NCBI GenBank assembly: GCA_947311255.1
Contig: CAMZKL010000040.1
Location: 1 to 64,000, forward strand
Source of the DNA: an uncultured Chlorobiota bacterium
GTDB lineage: Bacteria > Bacteroidota > Bacteroidia > Bacteroidales > JAADGE01
Direction: 5' to 3'
Length of the DNA stretch: 64,000 bases
The notes beneath the pieces were generated by a model. That model ran no database searches and had not been told where the DNA came from. It saw only the letters and a program-made list of their open reading frames with translations. Made by a program: the position numbers and the translations under genes. Of this stretch, positions 34,743 through 42,351 are shown piece by piece; the first letter of the stretch is position 1, and the number at the start of each line of letters is the position of its first letter.

Positions 34743-36377
34743 ATGTTCAAAAAAAAGAAGATTCCACACACTTATGTAATTATTTTTTACATTGTAATTA
34801 TTGCTGCAATTGCAACTTGGATTGTTCCTGGCGGACAATATGTTAAAAAATTAAACAATGAAACAGGAAAAAAAGAAGTTGTTTATGAAAAAGTTAATAT
34901 AAACGGAGAAGATGTTTTACAACCAAAGTTCGAATATGTAGAAAAAAATGTTCAAACATGGCAAATTTTTGCTGCAATGTTTAAAGGTTTTAAAAAACAA
35001 GCAGGAATTATTGTTTTTATTTTAATGGTTGGTGGTGCTTTCTGGATTATGAACCAAAGCAAGGCAATTGATGTAGGTATTTTTGCTTTTTTAGATTACA
35101 CAAAAAAACTTGAAAAATTTAAATTTTTAAGATTTATAGGTGTTCATAATATTGTATTAACAATGATTATGATTATGTTCAGCATTTTTGGTGCAGTTTT
35201 CGGCATGAGTGAAGAGACTATTGCATTTATAATAATTCTTGTTCCGCTTGCAATTTCAATGGGCTTTGATTCTATAACCGGTGTTGCAATTGTATTTGTT
35301 GCTGCTGGTTTAGGGTTTGCAGGTGCCATTTTGAACCCATTTACAATAGGAATTGCACAGGGGATTGCGGAACTTCCATTATTCTCAGGTATTGAATACA
35401 GGATTGCAACTTGGATTATTATAAATTTTGTGGGAATAAGCTATATTTTATGGTATGCAAATAAAATTAAGAAAAGTCCTAAAAAGTCCGTTGTTTATGA
35501 AACAGATATTTATTGGAGAGAAAGAGGAGCTGGTAGTGAAACAGAAAAAATTAAATATCACACTCCCAAAAGTGCTTGGTTTGTTTATGGCTTTATTCTT
35601 ATTTCTTTAATTTTATTTTCTTATAACTTTCAAGAAACTATTTTAAAAATAGGAAAAAGCGAATTTACAGCTCCAATGATTCCAATAACAACAGTATTTT
35701 TTGCAATTACAGGTATTCTTTCATTAAGAAAATCTGTACATTTCTTTATTCTTAACTTACTTGCTTTCACAATTATATTCCTGATTATTGGTGTTATGGG
35801 CTATGGCTGGTATATTATGAAAATTGCAACTTTATTTTTGGCAATGGGGCTTCTTACAGGTGTTGCTATGAATTATAAAGCTAACGAAATTACAAAACAT
35901 TTTCTTGATGGTGCAAAAGATATTATGTCGGCAGCACTTGTTGTAGGTCTGGCAGGGGGAATTGTTATTATTTTGCAAGATGGAAAAATTATTGATACAA
36001 TTCTTCACAGCATGGCAGAAGGAATGAAAGGTTTTGGTAAAATTGCTTCTGTGGGGATTATGTATGTTATTCAAACAATTATAAACATTGTTATTCCTTC
36101 CGGTTCTGCAAAAGCTGCAATTACAATGCCTATAATGGCTCCTTTTTCAGATTATATTGGAATTTCACGCCAAGCAACTGTTGTAGCTTTTCAATTTGGT
36201 GATGGTTTTACGAATATGATTACGCCAACTTCGGGTGTTTTAATAGGTGTTCTAGGAGTTGCAAAAATTCCTTATGATAAGTGGGTAAAATGGATTACTC
36301 CTTTTATGATAATTTTAATTATTCTTGGTTTCTTATTGCTAATACCTACGGTTACTATGGATTTGAATGGTTTTTAA
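34743..36377 (+). CDS. YfcC family membrane transporter
   Basis: The 544-residue protein has about 12 hydrophobic segments and opens with HTYVIIFYIVIIAAIATWIVPGGQY, the family start. It includes GMSEETIAFIIILVPLA, GLGFAGAILNPFTIGIAQGIAELP, and the C-terminal SGSAKAAITMPIMAPFSDYIG with a NMITPTSGVLIG motif. YfcC proteins belong to the C4-dicarboxylate/short-chain-fatty-acid anion group of the ion-transporter superfamily and are often linked to amino-acid or peptide catabolism. It has its own promoter and lies next to FTCD, divergently transcribed, so a link to amino-acid use is plausible but not shown. Confidence 0.88.
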   Translation: MFKKKKIPHTYVIIFYIVIIAAIATWIVPGGQYVKKLNNETGKKEVVYEKVNINGEDVLQPKFEYVEKNVQTWQIFAAMFKGFKKQAGIIVFILMVGGAFWIMNQSKAIDVGIFAFLDYTKKLEKFKFLRFIGVHNIVLTMIMIMFSIFGAVFGMSEETIAFIIILVPLAISMGFDSITGVAIVFVAAGLGFAGAILNPFTIGIAQGIAELPLFSGIEYRIATWIIINFVGISYILWYANKIKKSPKKSVVYETDIYWRERGAGSETEKIKYHTPKSAWFVYGFILISLILFSYNFQETILKIGKSEFTAPMIPITTVFFAITGILSLRKSVHFFILNLLAFTIIFLIIGVMGYGWYIMKIATLFLAMGLLTGVAMNYKANEITKHFLDGAKDIMSAALVVGLAGGIVIILQDGKIIDTILHSMAEGMKGFGKIASVGIMYVIQTIINIVIPSGSAKAAITMPIMAPFSDYIGISRQATVVAFQFGDGFTNMITPTSGVLIGVLGVAKIPYDKWVKWITPFMIILIILGFLLLIPTVTMDLNGF

Positions 36378-36432
36378 AAAATATTAGTAGCATCTTACTT
36401 GTTATATTTTGTTTCTTGATATAAATGATTTT

Positions 36433-37332
36433 TTAGAAGTCCCCCTTAACTGCCCTAACACTAAATCCTTTTTCTTTCAATAAATTTAAAACTCCTTTTT
36501 TGCCTGGAAGATGAGCAGCACCAACTGCAACAAAAATTGGATTTTCTTTAGATAGTTTTTCTATTATTTGAATCCAATTACGGTTTCTATCGTAAAGCAA
36601 TTCATTTTCAAATTCTTGCATACTTTTTTCTGCTTTGAAGAGTTTATTTAGCATTTCTAAATCTTGTTTTTTATAAACTTCAATTATTTTATAATATTCT
36701 GTTAAGGGTTGTTTTGAATACATATCTTCACCTGCAATCATTTCAACTTGTTTTTTAATACTTATTTTATCTAGAACATCTACCTGATAATCAGCAGTTT
36801 CCAAACCCACAATATTCATATTATTTTTCTTTGCAATTTTATTTAACTCTTGTTCATAAGATTTAATTTTACCTAAAAGCTCAGATAAAACAATTGAAGA
36901 GCCAAAAATTGGTTTAATCTTATTCATTTGTTTATACTTCGATTTTTTAATTTTTAGACTATCTAAAATATAGTCCGAATATTTTTTATATTGTTCAACT
37001 GACATATAATCTTCAAGAGTTTTTCCTTTCGGCAAAATAATTTTCTTTGCAAGAGCAATTTGTTCTTTTAATGACATATTTATGTCAACTTCAAGCACTA
37101 AAGTTTTGCAGTCAGATAATTTCGCTTTCATTAAATCGGTAAAAAAATAATCATCCTCAGGAATTAAATGTATCGTTCCAAAAATATAGGAAGGATTTTC
37201 AAGACCATTACCAGAGATTTCCCATAATAATGATTTTTCTGTTACTCTTGTTTCAACAGTTGTAGCATTTGTTTGTGCTTTGATAGAAATTGCAATAAAA
37301 ATGCAAATAATTAAAAGACTTATGTTTTTCAT
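36433..37332 (-). CDS. TraB/GumN family secreted protein
   Basis: The 299-residue protein has a signal peptide (about 1-19, ending IKAQ). The mature part carries the TraB/GumN motif IFGTIHLIPEDDY (GxxH) and the C-terminal FVAVGAAHLPGKKGVLNLLKEKGF (the second GxxH). These form a metal-dependent peptidase-like fold related to the Tiki/TraB superfamily. The substrate is unknown. The gene follows GT2 by 5 bases on the same strand, so the two are likely an operon. Its last codons GAC TTC TAA form part of the recurring GGACTTCTAAAAA word. Confidence 0.85.
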   Translation of the reverse strand: MKNISLLIICIFIAISIKAQTNATTVETRVTEKSLLWEISGNGLENPSYIFGTIHLIPEDDYFFTDLMKAKLSDCKTLVLEVDINMSLKEQIALAKKIILPKGKTLEDYMSVEQYKKYSDYILDSLKIKKSKYKQMNKIKPIFGSSIVLSELLGKIKSYEQELNKIAKKNNMNIVGLETADYQVDVLDKISIKKQVEMIAGEDMYSKQPLTEYYKIIEVYKKQDLEMLNKLFKAEKSMQEFENELLYDRNRNWIQIIEKLSKENPIFVAVGAAHLPGKKGVLNLLKEKGFSVRAVKGDF

Positions 37333-37337
37333 TTTAA

Positions 37338-38600
37338 CTATATTAAATTGAAAATTGTTTTTGTTTGAATTTTTCTATATAAAAGTAGTATTTCTTTTTC
37401 GGAATTTGGTATGTTGTTTTTTGGGTAATGTTCTTTTAATAATCTTACAGATTCACTTTTTACTTTTTTCTTTATAAAATATTTTTCATGCGAAAAGTTC
37501 AAAAATTTTATTACTCTAAAAGCATTAAACCAATCAAAAAAACGTTTTGTAAAAACATTAATATTAGGGCTGTTATTTTTAATCTTCTTAAGGTCTTCTT
37601 CAAAATTATTTATTTTAAGAAATTCTTGCATTATTTCCTGAACGTCTTCATATTTAAAACTAATAAAAAAAGAATTTATTTTTTTAAAAAACAGTTTTAA
37701 CAAAATAAATGATTCAAAGGAGTATGTAGAATATTCATTTGTATTATTTTCAATCATTTTAGAAATAGCTGCACCTGTTCCGAAAGGTACTCTGTCTGAT
37801 ATTCTTGGAGAAGGAATAACCTTTGTTAAATTTATTTCACAATAATTCCCAAGAGGTATTATTTTTTGCAAGAAATAGAAATCTTCACCTGCTTTTTTTC
37901 TGTTCATTCCGCCTTGTTTTGCGTAAATATCAGCTCGCACAACAAAACTGGAGCCTATTGTATGAAATGCAAAAGGATAGTTTATAAACCTCAGAATTTC
38001 AACGAAATACCTTAAATGAAGTTCGTAATTTATAATATTTTTATAAATGTAATCAGGGTATTTAGTTCCTTCTATTGGATGTTGAAAATCTATTGAACAA
38101 GCGTTAGTTTTAGGATTTTCTTTGAAATGATTTTCAATTTCAATAAAATAATTTTTTTCAACCAAAGCGTCTGCATCAAAACCGGCAATTAGACCATTGG
38201 GTTTGTTTAAAAAATTGTATCTCTGTAATGCTTCATCCATTCCAATTTTTCTTGCTAATCCTACTCCTGCAAATTTCTTTGGAAGGTTTTCAAAATTTAG
38301 AATATGAAAACAAATTTTATTGTCATTATTTTTAGAAGCAAACTTTTTTGCTTTTTTATATGTTTCCATATTTTTTAAAACAATATTTTCTGAACTGTTT
38401 TCAGCTGAATTTATTAAAACAATAACTTCTACTGTTTGTTTTGGCATTATGCAATCTTTTAATGATTGTAGTGAGCTACACAAATCAGGTTCATTAAAAA
38501 CAGGAATTACTACAGTTAAAAATAAATTTTTTGAAGGAAGTTTTTTTATTATTGATTCTTTTGCTTGAAATCTTTTAAAATATGTGTTTGCGAAAGACAT
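37338..38600 (-). CDS. Family 2 glycosyltransferase
   Basis: The 420-residue protein has the GT2 (GT-A) fold: LTVVIPVFNEPDLCSSLQ near residue 27, VIVLINSAEN, and the metal-binding Asp motif GFDADALVEKN (D-x-D like). The Lys-rich C-terminal 120 residues (from about 300) may interact with membrane lipids or a partner; no transmembrane segment is certain. The acceptor is unknown. It leads the operon with the TraB gene and lies 82 bases after OmpH. Confidence 0.82.
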   Translation of the reverse strand: MSFANTYFKRFQAKESIIKKLPSKNLFLTVVIPVFNEPDLCSSLQSLKDCIMPKQTVEVIVLINSAENSSENIVLKNMETYKKAKKFASKNNDNKICFHILNFENLPKKFAGVGLARKIGMDEALQRYNFLNKPNGLIAGFDADALVEKNYFIEIENHFKENPKTNACSIDFQHPIEGTKYPDYIYKNIINYELHLRYFVEILRFINYPFAFHTIGSSFVVRADIYAKQGGMNRKKAGEDFYFLQKIIPLGNYCEINLTKVIPSPRISDRVPFGTGAAISKMIENNTNEYSTYSFESFILLKLFFKKINSFFISFKYEDVQEIMQEFLKINNFEEDLKKIKNNSPNINVFTKRFFDWFNAFRVIKFLNFSHEKYFIKKKVKSESVRLLKEHYPKNNIPNSEKEILLLYRKIQTKTIFNLI

Positions 38601-38682
38601 TTGCGAAATCTTTTAAAAAGAAAATCCGACAATGAGCCGGATTAAATAGTTTATTTGACGAGTTGCCAACTTTAAAAATATA

Positions 38683-39288
38683 TTATTTATTATCTTCGGC
38701 ATTACTTTTTCCAAGTGAAGCTCTATATCTTTTGTTTAGTCCTTTAATTACATCTTTTGTTATATCAAACTTTTTGTCTGCATATAATATTTGAGAACCT
38801 AATGTATCACTTGTAATTATCATGTTATAATTGTGTTCTACATTATATATTTTTAGATAATTTTGAATACTGTCAAGAATTTGAAGAGTCATATTTTGGC
38901 TTTTCTCCATCATTTCGGTTTCATATATTTGTTGGTCTTGCTGTATTTTTTGTTGTTGAAGTGCTAATTGTTCTTGTTTTTTTTGCCCTGTTGTAGGTGT
39001 CATCATCCTACTTTGAACATCTCTTTGAATCTTTAAAAATTTATTTTGTAATGCTTGGTATCTATTACTTAAATCTGCTTCTTTTTCTTGTCTTTCAATA
39101 AGTAATGCAGATTGTAAGTCATTAAAATATTCGTAAGCCTCTGCCAAAGTATCAGTCATTACATATGCAATTTTAAAAGAATTATCTGCGGTTGATTGAT
39201 TATTAGTAATCTCTTTTCCTTTATCACAGCTTGTTACAAATAGAGCTATTGACATAATTACTGATAAACCTAAAATTATTTTCTTCAT
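38683..39288 (-). CDS. OmpH/Skp-family lipoprotein
   Basis: The 201-residue protein has a lipoprotein signal (LFVTSC, Cys21) and a long coiled-coil middle rich in Gln, Glu and Lys (about 60-145), then DYNYN...-like C-terminal sequence with ADKKFDITKDVIKGLNKR. This fits the OmpH/Skp family of periplasmic chaperones for outer-membrane proteins. As a lipoprotein it would be anchored to a membrane, unlike E. coli Skp. It has a good promoter on the minus strand (39324-39354). Confidence 0.85.
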   Translation of the reverse strand: MKKIILGLSVIMSIALFVTSCDKGKEITNNQSTADNSFKIAYVMTDTLAEAYEYFNDLQSALLIERQEKEADLSNRYQALQNKFLKIQRDVQSRMMTPTTGQKKQEQLALQQQKIQQDQQIYETEMMEKSQNMTLQILDSIQNYLKIYNVEHNYNMIITSDTLGSQILYADKKFDITKDVIKGLNKRYRASLGKSNAEDNK

Positions 39289-39323
39289 TTTTAAAATATT
39301 AAATTTGATTATTTATTGGTTTG

Positions 39324-39354
39324 CAAAGATAATATTTGATGTTAATTATTTCAA
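39324..39354 (-). promoter_or_regulatory. Promoter for the OmpH-family gene
   Basis: On the minus strand: TTG (39354-39352), 20 bases, then TATCTTTG (39331-39324). Start codon at 39288. Confidence 0.65.
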
Positions 39355-39592
39355 TTTATTTTCTAATTTTAAAATCTTTATTAATTAATACTCCTTTGTC
39401 CTTATTATTAAGGAGTAAATTAAGTGGACTTCTAAAAATTCAAAAATCTTTTACTTTTTGGTTATTATTTTTTGCTTACAAAGCATCTAACCTTCATTAA
39501 TTAACTAACCAACAACAAGTTATTTGCATTTTCTTATTAAATTATACATCCGAACTTTTTTTAAATCAGACTAACTATGCAAATTGTAAATT

Positions 39593-39750
39593 AGGTATAA
39601 TTAGGCACTGTTTTCAACCATTTGAATATTGCTTTTTTTGTATTCCGCTATCGCTCCATAAACTTAAATAAAAGGAAGAGAAAAAAGGGACAACGAAATC
39701 AAATTAATCATGCAATTATTTACAAAATAAATAAGTGCCTAGTTTATCCT
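39593..39750. mobile_element. Possible MITE-like element with 17-bp inverted ends
   Basis: The left end 39593-39609 (ending TTAGGCACT) and the reverse complement of 39734-39750 agree at 13 of 17 bases by eye. There is no transposase gene inside. The inside contains ATTCCGCTATCG, a word also found near 42117 next to another repeat. Evidence is weak. Confidence 0.35.
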
Positions 39751-39757
39751 TTTCCAT

Positions 39758-41032
39758 TTAATACATTTTTTTATCAAAATAAAACTTCTCCACAGTTTCT
39801 CTGTGGTCAGGATGTGTTATTTTAACCATTTCCTTAATTCTTTGTTTTATAGTTTTTCCATATAAATCTGCTACTCCATACTCTGTTACAATATATTTAA
39901 CATGTGCCCTTGTTGTTACTACTCCTGCTCCAGGTTGTAGGAATGGGACTATACGACTTCTCCCATTTCTTGTTATGGAAGGAAGGGCAATAATAGGCTT
40001 ACCACCTTCTGAATATGTTGCTCCCCTAATAAAATCTAGCTGACCACCTACTCCACTATACATTCTCATTCCTATGGAATCTGCACAAACTTGTCCTGTA
40101 ATATCAATTTCAATAGCTGAATTTATTGAAACAACTTTTGGATTTTGTCTAATCATTGCAACACTATTTGTATAGTCGGCAGCTTTCATCTCAATAAAAG
40201 GGTTATCATCTACATAGTCATATAATTTTTGGCTTCCCATTAAAAATGTTGAAACTGCTTTTCCATGATTTATTGCTTTATTATTAGAATTAATAACATC
40301 TTTAAGTATTAAATCTATAACACCATCAGAGAACATTTCGGTATGCAATCCTAAATTTTTATGATTTGTTAGCCTTGTTAATACAGCATTTGGAATACTC
40401 CCTATTCCCATTTGCAAAGTGCTTCCGTCTTCTATTAGTTCTGCAATATAGTTACCAATTTTTACCTCCACTTCGTTTGGTTCTGGCATATTATGGGCAA
40501 CTAAATTTCTATTTACTTCAACCAAAGCATCTATTTCTGAAATATGTATTATACCATCTCCATGAGTTCTTGGCATTTTAGGGTTTATTTCAGCGATTAC
40601 ATAATTTGCATTTTCAATTGCTGCTGGTGTTGCGGCAACAGTAACACCTAGAGAACAATATCCATGCTTATCGGGAGGAGAAACTTGAATAAATGCAACA
40701 TCTACATCAACTATATTTCTTTTAAATAATAATGGAAGTTCTCCTAAAAATACAGGTGTATAACATCCATTACCTTGTTGAAGAGTATGTCTTACATTCT
40801 TTCCTATAAAAAAAGAATTTACAAAAAAACTATCTTTATATTCTATATTTGCATAAGGAGCTTCTCCTTCAATGTGCAAATGGCAAATCTCAACATTCTT
40901 TAATTCAGAGTGTCTTTTTGTTAAAGCATTTATTAATGATTGAGGAGCTGCAACTGCTGCTTGAATATATACTCTATCATTAGATTTTACAACTTTTACT
41001 GCTTGGTCTGCAGTCATTATTTTTGATTTCAT
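39758..41032 (-). CDS. Acetyl-CoA hydrolase / 4-hydroxybutyrate CoA-transferase family
   Basis: The 424-residue protein belongs to the Cat1/Cat2 CoA-transferase family: NALTKRHSELKNVEICHLH, FIQVSPPDKHGYCSLG, the catalytic Glu in LHTEMFSDG, and the GVGGQLDFIRGA block. This group moves CoA between acyl-CoA and acetate or hydroxybutyrate in amino-acid or butyrate fermentation. It follows the thioesterase gene by 5 bases, and they are probably one operon. It supports, but does not prove, fermentative metabolism. Confidence 0.88.
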   Translation of the reverse strand: MKSKIMTADQAVKVVKSNDRVYIQAAVAAPQSLINALTKRHSELKNVEICHLHIEGEAPYANIEYKDSFFVNSFFIGKNVRHTLQQGNGCYTPVFLGELPLLFKRNIVDVDVAFIQVSPPDKHGYCSLGVTVAATPAAIENANYVIAEINPKMPRTHGDGIIHISEIDALVEVNRNLVAHNMPEPNEVEVKIGNYIAELIEDGSTLQMGIGSIPNAVLTRLTNHKNLGLHTEMFSDGVIDLILKDVINSNNKAINHGKAVSTFLMGSQKLYDYVDDNPFIEMKAADYTNSVAMIRQNPKVVSINSAIEIDITGQVCADSIGMRMYSGVGGQLDFIRGATYSEGGKPIIALPSITRNGRSRIVPFLQPGAGVVTTRAHVKYIVTEYGVADLYGKTIKQRIKEMVKITHPDHRETVEKFYFDKKMY

Positions 41033-41037
41033 ATTTT

Positions 41038-41445
41038 TTATATATTTTTATTTTTTACTAAAACATGTTTTTTTAATACATAGCATTTAAAATTCCCAGT
41101 AAATACAATTTCATTATTTTGATTAAATACATCAGTTTTTACATTTTTAACTTCAAGAGTTTCTTTTTCAATTTTTGCTATTGCAAATAGTTTATCTCCT
41201 AGTTGAACAGGCTTAAGAAATTTTACTTCTGATTTCCCTAAAACAACAGTAGGCTTATTAACAGCAAGCATAGCTGCATAATCGGCTAAGCCAAAAACAA
41301 AGCCCCCGTGTATTAAATTATAATCATCAACACACATATCTTTGTTTGTTACCAGTTTTACTTTTGCTTCATTAAAATTTAATTCAACAATTTCACCTAC
41401 TAACTTTTTTGATGTATGTTGATGTGTTAAAATTTTATTATTCAT
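41038..41445 (-). CDS. PaaI-like hotdog thioesterase
   Basis: The 135-residue hotdog-fold protein carries the family motif LIHGGFVFGLADYAAM (HGG) near 43-58 and VLGKSEVKFLKPVQLGDKLFA. Relatives hydrolyse acyl- or aryl-CoA thioesters. It is the first gene of the CoA-transferase operon. A minus-strand -7 box (TAAATTTG) at 41563-41570 may drive it. Confidence 0.82.
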   Translation of the reverse strand: MNNKILTHQHTSKKLVGEIVELNFNEAKVKLVTNKDMCVDDYNLIHGGFVFGLADYAAMLAVNKPTVVLGKSEVKFLKPVQLGDKLFAIAKIEKETLEVKNVKTDVFNQNNEIVFTGNFKCYVLKKHVLVKNKNI

Positions 41446-41562
41446 TTAGTTATTTTTTTTATACGTGTTTTTCCTCCCATTTCAAGAACTGCTTTTCGCT
41501 TCTGTTCTAATAATTGAAATTTTTCTTTTACTTTCACCTTTTATTATTTTTGTATTTTTGTG

Positions 41563-41570
41563 CAAATTTA
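41563..41570 (-). promoter_or_regulatory. -7 box for the thioesterase operon
   Basis: On the minus strand TAAATTTG (CAAATTTA on plus) fits TAnnTTTG, 118 bases before the start of the thioesterase gene. Confidence 0.4.
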
Positions 41571-41684
41571 GATTTTTAAAATATAAGTAAAGATGATTAT
41601 ATTCATATTTACTTATATTTTTTGTGGTAATCTAAAATATAAGATTTGAAAATTTTTGATTGAGATAATTTAGTAATAGTATAA

Positions 41685-41934
41685 TTAACCCGCATTATTC
41701 ATGCGTTTTTTCTTTTTATGAGACGAGGCGACAAACTTTGCAGCTGTATATGAAATACTGCAAAGAGTTTGCAACATTCTTTTCGGTTTAAAGAAAAGAC
41801 CTCAGGAAAAGAAAAAATGTACCTTGTGTAAAAATAACAGCTAAAATTTGGACTATTTGTATTTTTATATATTTGGCTGTTAGTAAGCATTTTAAATGTA
41901 TATTTGTTGGATTATTATGAATAATATGGGTTAA
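41685..41934. mobile_element. MITE-like element with 18-bp terminal inverted repeats
   Basis: The ends TTAACCCGCATTATTCAT (41685-41702) and its inverted partner at 41917-41934 differ at two positions. The 250-base body has no transposase or other gene, but has an internal hairpin CTTTGCAG/CTGCAAAG near 41736-41765. No certain target-site duplication is visible. It looks like a non-autonomous insertion element. Confidence 0.7.
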
Positions 41935-42210
41935 GATGGCAGTATCCTTTTTTGTGTGTATTTTTGCTAATTTTCTTACGCAATTATATATTTATGAATA
42001 CATTTGTGAAGCAAACTTGTTTAGCTTCGCATAATTTTGGGATTAATAATCTATATTTTTAAGTTATTCAAATAAAAATAAGTTCAAACTATTTTGTAGT
42101 AAGCTCTATTTTATTTATTCCGCTATCGGTTATTGAATAAAATAAAAGGGGGCTAATAAAGCATTAAGAATAGTAAAACTAATCAGCTTCAATTTATATT
42201 TTTAAGTTAT

Positions 42211-42340
42211 CCCTAAATTTGCAAGCCAGGTTTTCACTGTGTTAATTTACAGGAAGTTAAGAGGCAATTTGTATCACTTTAATTTGAAAAGTGAACCCCT
42301 GATTATCAATCCTTTAATTGTAAATGTGCAGATATAAGGG
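42211..42340 (+). repeat. Dispersed intergenic repeat, copy E
   Basis: About 127 bases that match the reverse complement of 50161-50290 with roughly 20 mismatches by eye. The shared core includes TTACAGGAAGTTAAGAG and TCACTTTAATTTGAAAAGT. It lies just after the 3' end of tkt. Confidence 0.75.
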
Positions 42341-42351
42341 TTATATAGAGT

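Larger units (their letters stand above)
39289..39757. other. Gap between OmpH and the CoA-transferase gene
   Basis: This 469-base gap holds the OmpH promoter, a copy of the GGACTTCTAAAAATTC word (near 39423), and a possible small terminal-inverted-repeat element at 39593-39750. An open frame at 39622-39825 overlaps the next gene's end and is not supported. Confidence 0.45.
41446..42351. other. Long intergenic region with repeats
   Basis: This 906-base gap holds no supported gene. It contains the -7 box at 41563-41570, the 250-bp terminal-inverted-repeat element at 41685-41934, an imperfect hairpin (TTTTATTTATTC...GAATAAAATAAAA) near 42108-42147 around TTCCGCTATCG, and repeat copy E at 42211-42340 just before the end of tkt. 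It looks like a site of repeated insertion. Confidence 0.6.

Noticed and set aside
39622..39825. A 67-codon plus-strand open frame before the CoA-transferase
   Set aside because: It overlaps the end of the CoA-transferase gene and a possible MITE, with no coding-like composition or family.
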